Shown: piece after piece, positions 32,053 to 44,068 of the stretch
How positions within the stretch are numbered: position 1 is the first letter of the stretch
Layout: every line of letters begins with the position of its first letter
Source: Cichorium intybus
Taxonomy: Eukaryota; Streptophyta; Magnoliopsida; Asterales; Asteraceae
Assembly: GCA_023525715.1 (NCBI GenBank)
Contig: CM042014.1
Location: 17,091,563 to 17,155,562, forward strand
Direction: 5' to 3'
Length of the DNA: 64,000 nt
Notes under the pieces: generated by a model
What the model was told of the DNA's origin: nothing
Databases searched by the model: none
Seen by the model: only the letters and a program-made list of their open reading frames with translations
Translations under genes and position numbers: made by a program

Positions 32053-33655
32053 TGTTAGGTGTATTTCTAAGCATGTTTTCATGCCTTTTTATCCTTGTTT
32101 TACCTTGCATTTCATTCTCATTATTGCATATTTTCATGTTTTTCGGGATTTCAAGAATAGCAACCTACTTTCACACTTTGTGGTTGTTTTCAGGTGCTTT
32201 TGAGGGTTGAATCTTGCATTGGATGACAATGGGAAGCTACACAAGAAATTTCAGAAGAAACGGAGCTCAAACGAAGAAGTTACAAAATCGTCATCCCGTT
32301 GACAGTATTGTACACGGCCCGTGTAACTTTTGCCCTTGAAGTTACACGGCCGTGTAACTTAATATGCCACCTATGATGCCATGTCAGCTGAAGTGGAGCC
32401 CAGGATGAAATCCAGGATTACACGACCGTGTAATTTTGGCCCAAGAAATTACACGGCCGTGTAACTTCTCCTGGCGACCAGATCTGCTTTTTCACCCACT
32501 TTGAGTTGTTTATTCCTTCTTGTGCTGTCATTCCCATGCTACACGACCAGATCCAGATCCAACCTGATTTTGAGGCCATGTGATGAAGATAGTGGGTCTT
32601 GGAATGATGATGTTTGCCATTGTCCATTTTACCATTTTGCCCTTGGTGTGTTAGTATAAATAGATGTGTCTAGTTAGCCTTAGAATCATCCCATCTTTCC
32701 ATTATTTTCTGAATACTCTCTAGATACATTGTGTTTGTGTTTGTGTGCAACTTCAAGTGTGGATTATCTTCATTTTGTAAGTTCTTTTATCTTTTACTAG
32801 TCATGAGTGGCTAGTAACCTTATTTTCTGGTTTTGTATTAAGGATTATGATTGTGATTTAATATAAAGTTTGATGTTTGATTTTACATCTTCCTAGTGAT
32901 ATGATTTTGAGATTTAACAAGTGTTTGGTTTTTACTTATTTCAAATTGGCCATTTGATCTTAAATATCAATCAATCTAATCATACAAATTATAAAATCCG
33001 TAATTGTTTTATAAAATGTTATTGGTGATAATCATCTTTAATTAGGTGAAAATCATATCTCATGTTTTAACGCTTCAACGCTTGTTTAGGAGTATTGAAC
33101 ATTGTTGGGAACATTCACATAAAACATAATGCAATCTTTCATTCAAATTCTATGATCTTATCTAGATTTGATTAGTAAGATTAGTCTCAGTTAATGAGCT
33201 TCTCTTGACTAAGGTACATTAGGTGAATGGTGTATGTGCGAGCTTTCGGCATACACAAAGTACCAACTTAGAAAGATTAAAGTTATAAACATCATTCTTA
33301 TTGTTATTTCCAATCATATGACTACAAATGCAAAACCAGAATTTGTCCCCAAATTATAAAAACAATCATTCTATATATTTTGTCCCAAGTTATCTGTTCT
33401 CGACATTTACATAATTGTTGTCCAACTATTCATCAAAACCCCCCCCCCTTTTGTTACTTTCTTTACAAGTTTGACTTCCGTGAATTCAAGGTGTAATCCA
33501 TTAGACCATCGCTCCCTGTGGATCGACCCTGCTTGCCATTTATACTACACAGTTAGTATTTATAACAAGTAGTGCAATCACGAAATATTGGTAATTAATA
33601 AATCATTTCAAACCATATTTCAATTCTTTTATTTTGTTGATTACGACACTCAACA
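32053..33655 (+). repeat. Athila 3' LTR
   Basis: 1603 bp, nearly identical to the 5' LTR, with the same palindrome pairs (32310-32465) and TATA box (32655-32662). The only differences seen by eye are T32219 (G in the 5' LTR) and one base fewer in the C run near 33440. Confidence 0.95.
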
Positions 33656-33660
33656 TGGAT

Positions 33661-33796
33661 GGTACCAATAGTGGATGAGCTTCAAGAGTTTGTGCAACAA
33701 GCGACGAGAGGACATGTAGATAATGGGCCACGTACTAGGAGAAAAATGAATCGTTATAGATATGATGATGATGAGATTGAACACTTTTCATATTAG
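33661..33796 (+). pseudogene. C-terminal coding fragment, right part
   Basis: This is the continuation of the fragment ending at 21008. It reads in the same frame past the TGGAT duplication and ends in an acidic 'DDDEIEHFSY' and TAG. The Athila insertion therefore hit a reading frame that was still open here. Confidence 0.4.
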
Positions 33797-34312
33797 AATA
33801 CTATCAATGTTTATGTAACTTTTTATGATATTAATTCTACGCAGTACTAATAGTCTAAAAGTAACAATATAAAAAAACCCGCTATACCACCGCGATAACC
33901 GCTAAATCAAATATCGTTAGGTGACCGCTATTAGGTTTATGACCGCGATGACTAGCGGCTGGAGGCGAATTGGGCATCAAAAGAGGAGAGTCGTAGGGGT
34001 GTGGTCGAGGTGGTACGACTGTGGTGAGAATGTGGATACGCTTTAGACTTGGTTGAGGTGGTACGGTTGTGGATGGGTTGAGGAAAATGGTCTGAATCTG
34101 GTACTCTGGTAGGCAGAGACAGAGGTGTCGCCAAAACTAAAAAACCGTGGTTAAAATCGGAGACTATGGTATTCTAAACCCAAAATTGAAAGTTCAGTGA
34201 TCTATTTGATACAATTAGAACTTCAATGACCTAATGAGTAAATTTTGTGTTATTGGTTGTCATTATGTATCATTAAGCATTTAGTAACATATTTAAAAAG
34301 TACATTATTAAT

Positions 34313-34810
34313 ATGATAAATCAACCACCACCATCACTACCGCTACCCATCGCCATCTACCACCACCATCTACTACTAGTACCCACCTTCACCAACCACC
34401 ACCACCACCACCATTACCATTACCCACCACATCACCACCACCGCTACAACACACTACCACCGCCACCACACACCATTACCACCACCACCTCTACTACACA
34501 CCACTACTACCGCCAACCACCACCACCACCCACCACCCACCACCATCCACTACCACCACCCACCGTGACCACCACCGACACCACCCATCACCACCATACA
34601 CCATTACCATTACCACCACCACCACCGCTAACCACCACCACCAATACCCACCACCGTCGTCGCCACCCATCGCTATCCACCACTACCACCCACTACCCCC
34701 ACCCACCATCACCCATCGCAATCCACCACCACAACCCACCACCATCGCCCACCACCACCACCCACCGCCAACACACCGCCATCCACCACCGTCGCCACCA
34801 CCCACCATTG
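34313..34810. repeat. Degenerate CCA/CAC trinucleotide-rich tract, about 500 bp
   Basis: The plus strand is almost entirely C, A and some T in a CCA/CCACAC pattern with almost no G. It gives a 173-codon Thr/His/Pro frame on one strand and Trp/Gly frames on the other, which are by-products of composition. It lies just outside the right end of the TIR transposon. Confidence 0.75.
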
Positions 34811-36410
34811 ACAATAAGTTATAAAACAAAGTAAAATTATGCAAAAAACAATAAGGAATTTTTGTCATATACATGGATTCCATTTCCATTTCCATTTCCT
34901 GACAACCAAACATAATATGGAATTGGATTCCAATTCTATTTCCTGCCAACCAAGCATAATATGGAATTAGATTCCAATTCATGATAAATTCCAATTCTTT
35001 GACAGTTTTCAATTCTTTCAAAAATCTTTCTGCGAACCAAACGCCACCTTAGAGATTTCAAATGCATATGATGCAGGAAAAATGCTTATTAATAAGACAA
35101 TATTTTACATTTAGTAACATATTTAAATTATTAAAATAAATATATCATGTTGAGAGTTGACGAATTAATTGTTTCAAATGAATGAAGTATGAAAAAGAAT
35201 AATTCTTTTATAATATATAATAAAAAAATATAATAGGTAGGATTTACTATCTTATCGTCGACGCATGTGCGTCTTGCTGAGTTGATGCCGGAACGCGTCT
35301 AAAATGCGGCCAAACACCGCCTCCCCCCTTGCATTCCTCCGCGTGCTCGTTCTCACACGTTCCCCGGAAGACAACCCGGGAACGCGACCAAACCCATTCT
35401 TATTGGCTGCTCTCCTTCTCTCTCCTCCTTCTGTCGTTCCTGGCGTTCTCTCCGTTATGACACCCCTTAGCCTAAAATACCTTTCAAGACATGAAAAATA
35501 AAAGTATAAATAGAGACCGATCTACAACCATCTGATCGGAAACAATTGTTCTCGTTCAAATTTGGCTCATCTATATATTTGCATACTTTAATTTATATGT
35601 TCAACCTCTTACCGTCATGCTCTAAAAGGATTCTGAGTTTGTATAAATGTCAATCAGAATATATTCCAATAACTAGTGCTAAATAGACAAATAAAGTGTT
35701 TTTCAAAACAATACTTTTTATCTAAAACAATACAAGTACAAATATTATATATCTTTTTTGAAGGAAACTGATAACTCACTCCTTATCTAATTTTCGAATA
35801 ATTTAAGCATTATCTTAAACCAAATGTTATATATAAGTCATATAGCCCATAGTATTGCATAAGTCCTGATAATTAGGTTGATGAAAACCATTCGGAACCG
35901 GGAGTTTGTCTCCATCTTGACCGTCCAATTCAAGAAAAAGGGGTATAACAGGAGTATTGTCCAAAGCTTTTAACCAACACACCTCACAAAGAAAGATCCA
36001 ATTCCTCATTCGGGCATCAATCTCACTTCGTGTTCATATTCACAACACAGGTAAACCAAAAACTTCCCAAATAATAAAAACAAAAAGAAAATAATATTAA
36101 AGAAAAACAATTAAAAGATTCAATCCAATTCAATTTCTCCCCAATTTCTCGCCTCAGCCATGACTTTTCTTGAATCAACAAACAAATCCATGGTCCTCCC
36201 CTAACACAATACAATTGTAATTAAAGATCTAATTAAATTAATGCTTTCCCCTACAAAACTTTAAGTTGGTTGGACCAGTTCCCTTGTAAAAATATTTACT
36301 ATTTTCCCTAAAAAATAAAAATCCAAACCAAACCCACCTCAAAATTTCCTACCATATTGATGTTCTTGATATCATCCCACAAAAATCGTGTTCTTAGTAA
36401 TCTTATACAG
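34811..36410. other. Spacer and probable promoter of the demethylase gene
   Basis: 34855-35050 has repeated 'tggaattggattccaattc' words and ends 'gaaccaaacgccacc', like the end of a TIR element. 35270-35480 is a GC-richer stretch with no homology I can name. The right part (about 36200-36410) is T/C-rich and may hold the first non-coding exon of the gene at 37162. Confidence 0.35.
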
Positions 36411-37103
36411 GTATTCAGAACCAAATTTGTACAGTTCTGCATCATCAGGATTTGTTGATGTGATGTTATCTAGGGTTAGGCTGATATTTTGTTTTTGTCT
36501 TTTTATCCATCCAGATGTTTCTGAAGTTTGTATTCAAATTGGGTATTGGGTTTTCTAGAATATGTAATCCATATCTTGTGTTTTATTGATTTGTGTTTCC
36601 AGGGGTTTTCCTCTCTTTTCTGATCCCCTTTTTCTTGCAACTTTTAGGGATTTTGACCAGGTCAATCGTAAATTGTTTTAATTCCAAGTGGGTTCCGACT
36701 CAGTCCTGCTTTTGTTTTGTTGTTATCAGCTATTGCTCTGTAACCTAAATTGATTGATTGATGCTTGCTGGGTAACTTTGGGAATCTGGGTTTACCCAGA
36801 TTAGATCAGATCTGTTGTGTTTGGTTTTGTTCTCAACCGATTAACCTTTAAATTGACTATTGTTTTTCAAGTCAATGATAATCCCTCGTCATTCCTTTTT
36901 TTGATTCTTAGGGTTCATTAAAGTTTAGAACCATCTTTAACATCATCTGGGCCTGAAGTGCATTTAGCCATTGAAGACTGCACCTCTCTGATATATCATA
37001 TATGTATGTATTTACCATTGATCCGATCCTCAGACTAAAGATTTCTTTCTTTCTTATCAATTGCTCCATATGATGTTCAATTGATGAATACTTCACGATG
37101 CAG
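36411..37103 (+). other. Probable 5'UTR intron of the JMJ gene
   Basis: A plausible donor follows CTTATACAG (intron begins GTATTC at 36411) and a plausible acceptor is the CAG at 37101-37103 after a T-rich stretch. This would remove about 690 bp and leave a 58-nt leader piece before the start at 37162. It is inferred from splice signals only. Confidence 0.4.
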
Positions 37104-37161
37104 ATAAACTATCCAGAAAATCAGAGAATCCTGAACTAGAACTTTTGTGAAAGTATTTTTC

Positions 37162-40100
37162 ATGATGGGTACAGAACTCATCAGGCATCATGTGAAAGAA
37201 GAAAACATGGATATTCCATCAATTCCACCAGGTTTTGAACCGATTACAACCTTTTCTCTAAAAAAGGTTGAGGATAACAAAGTTTCTGTCTCCATGAATG
37301 CTTCTGAACCACAACCTGTCAAGAAGGAAGAACCAGGGATCGAACACAGTGATGATGAAAAGATTAAAAGGTCTGTTAGGGCTAGACCTTGGATAAACTA
37401 TGGCCGATTTGATAGCAGTGAAGGAGACGTGTCTGAATCTGAACAGGTCTGTCTTAAAATATTGTTCTTAAATCTTAATCAAATAATTGTATTTAAAGTG
37501 TCCGAATAATATTTCTCGACTTTATCTGTATTAATTCAGAACCAAACTTCAAGCAATAAGATCTCAAAAGGAGTCATACGTGGTTGTGAAGAATGTAGTA
37601 ACTGCCAGAAGGTTATACAATTCAATATTACACTTTGTATAAGTTTTAATTACTGTATTTACTTATACTTAATTCAAAATATGTATATTTTCAGGTTATT
37701 GCGAAATGGCGTCCAGAAGAAGCTCGGATGCCCGATCTTATTGATGCTCCTGTGTTTTACCCTACCGAAAAGGTATCTTTCTTTTTAGACTGTGTGAATG
37801 CGAGTAAATGACCATTTTACCCTTCTGTTTAGAAATGACGTTGAATGACAAATGACCATCTATTTAACAAGGTTGATTCATTTTCAGGAGTTTGAAGATA
37901 CTCTAAAATACATTTCAAGCATACGCGAAAAAGCCGAAGGATATGGAATTTGTCGAATTGTACCCCCTGCATCATGGAAACCTCCATGCCCTCTTAAGGA
38001 AAAAACCGTATGGGAAAATTCAACATTTGCTACTCGTATCCAAAGGGTTGACAAACTTCAAAAGCGCAATTCTTTGAGCAAAATGTTAACACCTAATTAC
38101 CATAAGAAAGCAAAAAAGAGAAGATGCATGAAAACAGAGTTTGACCAAAAGGCTCACGGGTCAGACCCTACGGCTCCTGTCGACCCAATGGTTCCCGAAC
38201 CTTGTTTTGGGTTCGAACCCGGTCCACGCTTCACACTCAAAGAGTTCCAAAAGTATGCAGATGATTTCAAGACTCAATATTTCAGAAGAAACGAAACAAA
38301 TTCAGATACATGGGAACCATCTTTAGAAAATATAGAAGGTGAATATTGGCGCATGGTAGAACGCCCTACCAAAGAAATCGAGGTATATATCTTGCTAAAA
38401 ACATTTATTTTTTTGTTTTTGCGTTAATCATCAGAAAGTTTATGGTTTGTTTTGTGAAAAAATAGGTTCTTTATGGTGCTGACCTGGAAACGGGTACATT
38501 CGGTAGCGGGTTTCCTAATGATTCTTGTCAAGTTTCCGGGTCAGATGAAAAGTATGTTAGATCCGGTTGGAACTTGAATAACTTTCCAAGGCTTCCCGGT
38601 TCTTTACTTTCTTATGAAAGCAGTGACATTTCTGGTGTTCTTGTCCCTTGGTTGTACATTGGAATGTGCTTTTCATCCTTCTGTTGGGTGAGTGGATCTT
38701 GATTTAGTTATTTTGCTTGTTTTATCTTTATTAACTAATGTTTTTTAAATAAATAAAAAAACAGCATGTTGAAGACCATCATCTATATTCAATGAATTAC
38801 ATGCATTTTGGTGCTTCAAAGATGTGGTACGGTGTACCCGGGAAAGACGCGATTAAATTAGAAGCAGCCATGAGAAAACATTTGCCAGATCTTTTTGCAG
38901 AACAACCTGATTTGCTTCACAAACTGGTGAGAAATATTTTATGATTTTAAATTATGTTGTCAATTATTGCGATTACCCGATTATTATAAACTTTTTAAAA
39001 TGTATTCAGGTGACACAACTTTCACCTTCGATACTTAAATCGGAAGGAGTTCCTGTTTTCCGATGTGTTCAGAATCCAGGAGAGTTTATTTTGACTTTTC
39101 CTCGAGCATATCATTCGGGATTCAACTGCGGGTTTAATTGTGCAGAGGCGGTCAATGTAGCCCCCGTTGACTGGTTGCCACATGGGCATAATGCCATTGA
39201 GCTGTACCGTGAACAAGGGAGAAAAACGTCAATTTCTCATGATAAACTTCTGCTTGGAGCCGCGAGAGATGCTGTAAAAGCTCATTGGGAACTTAATCTA
39301 CTCAGAAAGAACACACCCGATAACTTAAGATGGAAGGACGTATGCGGGAAAGATGGTATTCTATCACAAACCCTAAAGGTACCTTCTTTTTTTTCTTGTA
39401 CCATTTTTCTATATTAACTCATAAAGAAAACAGTTTAAAATGTATTGTTTTTTTTTTTCTAGGCGCGTGTGGAAATTGAGCGAGTAAGGAGGGACTTTCT
39501 TTGCAACACTTCACAAGCGTTAAAAATGGAGGCAAATTTTGACGAGACAAATGAGAGAGAATGTAGCATTTGTTTCTTTGACTTGCATTTATCGGCTGCA
39601 GGTTGTCACAATTGTTCACCCGAAAAGTACTCATGTTTAAATCATGCAAAACAGTTTTGCTCGTGTGCATGGAGCACTAAGTTTTTTCTTCTTCGTCATG
39701 ACATCAAAGATTTAGCTATTTTGGTTGAAGCTCTAGAGGGAAAATTAAGTGCAATTTACAGATGGGCAAAACTTGATCTTGGACTTTCTTTGACTTCATA
39801 CGTGTCTAAAGAAACCTCACGCCCCTTGGGTTCCAAATCACCAGCCAAAGAGGAAAAAAAACAAGAAATCTTGAATAATAAGCCCAGTGACCAGGTTATA
39901 GTGGTTAGTGATGATGAAGGCGACGAGTCACCCACACCGGTAAATAAACCGGTTGTGACTGAGTGCACCGATGTAGTGAAAAAAGAAGCCATTGAGTCCC
40001 ACCCGGAAAACCTTTCTTGCCATAGAGTTTTGTCAAAAAGTTCAAGTCCTAACAAATCAGAGGATCTTTTAAGTGTAAAAGAATCTAGTAATGGGGAAAA

Positions 40101-41187
40101 TGCGGGGGTGTTGTCGCAGCAAATACCGAAATGTGAGGATAAAGTTGTAATTATTGGATTATATGCAAACTCAAAGCCGGGAAACAATGTACAAACTGCT
40201 TCCGGAAGTCCGTCTTGCACCCAAACAAACCCTCGCCAGAAAGGGCCCCGCATGGCGAAAGTTGTTAGAAGGATAAACTGCCATGTGGAGCCCCTTGAAT
40301 ATGGCGTGGTCCAATCGGGAAAGTTATGGTGTGATAGTCGTGCTATTTACACTAAAGGTACAATGCCTTTATTAATTAGTGTGAGTCTTAATGGCGGTTG
40401 TGTATCTGATTTACATCTCACATGATGTCTGGTTTGTTTTTGTAGGTTTCAAGAGTCGGGTTAAGTACATAAATGTTTTAGATCCTAGGGATATGTGCTA
40501 CTACGTTTCGGAAATTCTTGATGTGGGAAAGAATAGACCGCTATTTATGGTAATTGAAAATCTTTAAAAGTCGAATATTTTACGGTACGAGTTGATGAAA
40601 AATGAAAATGAATTTGTGTTCTCCTAGGTTTCATTGGAGAACGATCCAAACGAAGTATTTATCCATATATCCGCAACAAGATGTTGGGAAATGGTTAGGG
40701 AGAGAGTTAATTATGAGATCTCAAAGCAACATAAATCAAGAATATTAAATCTTCCCCCTTTACAACCTCCCGGGAGTCTTGATGGCATGGAAATGTTCGG
40801 TTTTTCTTCACCTTCCATTTTGCAGGTAAACTTGTACAAACATTCCCTAAGGCCATTTTTTATGACAGTTGTATTTTAACAAATTGGTTTTGACAGGGTA
40901 TTCAGTCAATGGATAGAAATCGTGTGTGTACTGAGTATTGGCAATCACGGCCTTTTCTGTCTCAATCTCATAATGAAGGTGACAACTCGTTACAGATTCA
41001 GGAATCAAATATTCCCGATTCCACAAAAAACAATGCTTTGACTGCACCCTCTGATGATATTATCTCGGGCCTATTTAAAAAGGCGAATTTGGAGGAGCTA
41101 AATTCGTTCTTGAGTGTTTTGGGTAATGATGATTCGAGTGGGGTGATGAGACTTGTAAATGAAGAGATTGTTAAACGATCTAGATGA
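37162..41187 (+). CDS. JMJ16: JMJ16-type lysine-specific histone demethylase (JmjN/JmjC), eleven coding exons
   Basis: Exons 37162-37446, 37540-37611, 37695-37772, 37888-38382, 38466-38687, 38765-38926, 39010-39378, 39463-40357, 40446-40549, 40628-40825 and 40897-41187 give 1056 aa. It belongs to the plant KDM5/JARID1-type group, which uses Fe(II) and 2-oxoglutarate to remove methyl groups from H3K4 in the nucleus. JmjN is at about 130-175 ('APVFYPTEKEFEDTLKYI'). The JmjC domain keeps the iron ligands H385 and E387 (HVEDH) and H473 ('FPRAYHSGFNCGF'). A C5HC2 zinc finger starts near 594, and FYRN (about 830-885) and FYRC (about 890-985) follow. The N-terminus 'MGTELIRHHVKEE' and 'PSIPPGFEP' point to JMJ16 rather than JMJ14/15/18. 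The second ATG (37165) has the better context (A at -3, G at +4). Confidence 0.9.
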
Positions 41188-42046
41188 CAATCGGTGAAGA
41201 TTTGTTTTCTCACTCTGTAAATCCTTTGATCTTATATTAGTTATATTGGGACTAGTAAAGTTTCGGGTTTTATAACCTACTTGTTCTTGGCAGTAGGTTT
41301 TTTTTGTAGGGTTTAATGTAGAGTAAAACCGAAAAATTGTTGAGGGATTCTTTGTTTTTGGGATTAACATTCAATTAACAGATTCATTTCATAAGTTTTT
41401 ATGATCATATTATTGTTGTGGACTTCCTTTTCTGCCCGTTAAACCATGGTTTTGTTTTCCTTTCCGCTGTATGAGAGAAAGATGACCAATCTACCCATCC
41501 TCATTTCTTTGTTTCTATACATAAAAGTTTCATCGTCGTATTAGTTTTAAGGTGTATTTTGACTTCTTTATTTATTTCAATTGTCATAATCAAATCTCAA
41601 TTCTGTTTTAGATTTATTAGGATATGATTAACCCTTTCAATATGTTTTGTACCTTTACATGTATATCAAGTGTTTGATAAAATGCTTGAATGTAATCAAT
41701 TTTTTATAAAAGGGTATGTTAGGATTTTGGAACACCACATATAGTTCAATTTCTGATGTCAAAAGGGTGGATGTTCAGTTGTAAAATTAATATTCAGGTT
41801 CAACAAGAAGGGTAACAAACAAACAAACTCAAGTCATTGTGACATATGAGAACAAAATTGACGATACATATGGACTCGAAAGATAGATTGCAGTTCTACT
41901 AGATATGAGAATGGAAAATTGGTTAGGTGGTGTTGATTTTTCTCTAGCTACCTGGTGGTATTTTTCTCTTACAATATATTGTTGGGCGGTTCAAAAAATA
42001 TGAGAATGGGAAAAAGAATCTGAACATGCTTGTTCAACAGCTTAAT
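41188..42046. other. 3'UTR and spacer after the JMJ gene
   Basis: T-rich sequence with no further gene. The first 250 bp is probably the 3'UTR. Confidence 0.4.
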
Positions 42047-42054
42047 GGAGTAGC

Positions 42055-42340
42055 CAGGGCCGGTCCAAACCGATATTAGGCCCCGGACAAAAGTAAAAAA
42101 TGAGGCTCTTAAAAACCTAAAAGGTGAAATTAAAAAGAAGATTGTCACTACCTAGATTTGAACATGGGTCATCTAGAAAAAAATCAAACAAGATCAATAA
42201 CCAAGGAAACTGCGTACAATTTTATGTCTTTCTTGAATAATTTAATATATAACATATGTTAGAGAGCAGAACTTGGAGCCCTAAAATTTGATTGGCCCTG
42301 GGCTAATGCCCAGCTTGATCCCCCTATTGGACCGGCCCTG
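42055..42340. mobile_element. hAT-type MITE, 286 bp, 8-bp TSD
   Basis: It begins CAGGGCCGGTCC and ends GGACCGGCCCTG, a perfect 12-bp inverted repeat. The 8-bp direct repeat GGAGTAGC flanks it (42047-42054 and 42341-42348). The terminus is of the classical plant hAT type. It has no coding capacity. Confidence 0.9.
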
Positions 42341-42348
42341 GGAGTAGC

Positions 42349-42914
42349 TAGGTAAGATGTATTGATGCAGAATGAACTTTTATGGGATCTTGAAAGTTAT
42401 GACATGAGTATGCACTAGATAAAATAGCTTTCAACAAGTTCAAGACATAAGAATTTCATAGAGACAAAGAGGAGTTTTTGTATCTAGGTGTATATACGAC
42501 ATAATATATTTGATGCTTGAATATGGAATAAAGCAATTTGGAACTTGTTTATTATTAGTTCTATGGATCGAGTATTCGACCTCACGTTATTTATTGTTTC
42601 ATTGCAGTTTTACTGGTATGTGTGTAATATCCATGCACCTTACAACTCATGGTCTGGAACCACACCTCAGATGTATACTACTTCATTTATAGGAGCTCTT
42701 GATGGAGCAACAGAATTCCTTGTAAACATTTTGTACGGAGCATAAAAATGATCTAAGTGATTATCAAAGAGAACAATAAAGTTGGTATAATTTTCTGATT
42801 CTTCTTATTGATCCAGTCACTATAAATACAATGTAATCCTTATAATTAAGGAAGGAATATGTATGATCATTTATAATAATTGACAAGATATATATACAAA
42901 ATATACATATGCTA
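42349..42914 (-). other. Spacer, possibly Copia 3' LTR remnant
   Basis: On the minus strand the sequence after the Copia coding end reads CTATTAGCATATGTATATT, which could be a worn LTR start (TGTTAGCATATG). No matching upstream LTR was found, so this is tentative. No gene is supported. Confidence 0.3.
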
Positions 42915-43997
42915 ATAGTCCCGCAGTTTGAGCGGGAGGAGGTTGAATGTTAAAACTGAATTGGAAGTCAATGAATAACTGAGAAGCCACCTTTTCTTTG
43001 ACATACCTCGATGTGCACGCACTAATGTTGAACAAGATTTCCCGATAGATAGACAACTGAAATGTTATCGTAATAAACTAACGTGACTTGACGAAGCGAG
43101 ACGTGAAGCTCCCAGAGAAGATTGTGTTGCCAACAGCCTCAGCCACGACGTTTGTAACGACTCGACATTCTATTTTGGAACTAGATCGGGATAGTGTCCT
43201 TGTCATTTAGCAGACCATGAGATGAGGTTGTCGCTGAGGAAAACACAATAACCCGAGATTGATCGTCGTTTATTGGGGAAGCCTCCCCAATTAGGGTGTT
43301 TGTAAGATACTAGCTGAATAGGTGGCAATGTGTATAAATGTAATCCGAGAATTGAAATACCTTTGAGGCACCAGATGATGCCTTTTAAGGCATTAAAATA
43401 TGGTACCCGAGGTGCGTGCATAAAGAGACAAATTTGTTGAACCATGTAGGCTATGTCACGTCGGGTGAAGGTGAGATATTGCAGTGCTTCGACAAGGCTA
43501 TTATATAATGATGGGTCAGCAGGAGGCTCGCCGATAGAGAGGCTGAGTTTGGAAATTGTGGCAGCTGGCTTGCAATTTTCCAATTTAGCCTGTTGTAGAA
43601 TATTGTAAACGTGTGTACTTTGATTGGGGAACATGCTTGTGGCGGTCTGTGTTAGTGAGATGCCCAAAACAAAGATAAGAGCCCCAAATCGGTCATCTCA
43701 AATTCTCTTTTTAACACATTAATTGGACCGTGTTTCAGAGGTGGGGAGGCGCTAGTAAACACAATGTCATTTACATAAAGAATTAAGTATGCTATGTCGT
43801 TTCCCCGATTGTAGATAAAAAGAGAAATGTTGTTTTGCTACTAGTGAAACCCAACTTGACAAGATAAGTAGCAAACTGTTGATACCAGGCCCATGGTGCC
43901 TTCTTTAGAACATATAAAGATTTCTTTAACTTTCAAACATAATCGGGGATGATGAGTTTGTGAATCCGGGAGGTTGGCACGTGAACACGGTTTCATG

Positions 43998-44068
43998 TAG
44001 AGGAGAGCAGCGGAACAGGGTACCAGCTTTTGGAACCGGAACCGGGTACCCGCCTATGCTCACCCCTA
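43998..44068. mobile_element. 71-bp hAT-type micro-MITE inside Copia
   Basis: The ends TAGAGGAGAGCA and (reverse complement of the right end) TAGGGGTGAGCA match at 10 of 12 bases. The perfect 8-bp direct repeat GTTTCATG flanks it (43990-43997 and 44069-44076). On the Copia coding strand the duplicated bases encode His-Glu-Thr of the reverse transcriptase on both sides, which confirms the insertion. Confidence 0.8.

Larger units (their letters stand above)
21009..33655 (+). mobile_element. Complete Athila (Ty3/gypsy) retrotransposon, TSD TGGAT
   Basis: The 12,647-bp element has LTRs at 21009-22612 and 32053-33655. The perfect 5-bp target duplication TGGAT flanks it at 21004-21008 and 33656-33660. 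A tRNA-Asp primer site, an uninterrupted gag-pol frame, an env-like frame and a polypurine tract are in the order expected for Athila. By eye the LTRs differ by one substitution (G21175 against T32219) and one base in a C run, so insertion was recent. Gag-pol is open and the env-like frame has one stop. Confidence 0.95.
20583..34279. mobile_element. Old TIR DNA transposon, split by the Athila element
   Basis: About 150 bp at 20583-20735 is complementary, with changes, to about 34115-34279; for example 'tcattgaactttcaatttt' at the left pairs with 'aaaattgaaagttcagtga' at the right. Long inverted repeats of this kind are typical of Mutator-like elements, but the superfamily is not proven. With the Athila element excised in thought, about 1.05 kb remains. 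It includes a C-terminal coding piece of about 60 codons that is interrupted at the TSD and stops at 33794-33796. Confidence 0.45.

Noticed and set aside
34313..34834. 173-codon Thr/His/Pro frame and opposite Gly/Trp-rich frame
   Set aside because: Both follow from the CCA/CAC repeat composition; no start context, domain or non-repetitive part supports a gene.
42545..42745. 66-codon plus-strand frame near the Copia end
   Set aside because: No family similarity; overlapping frames in other phases are equally long.
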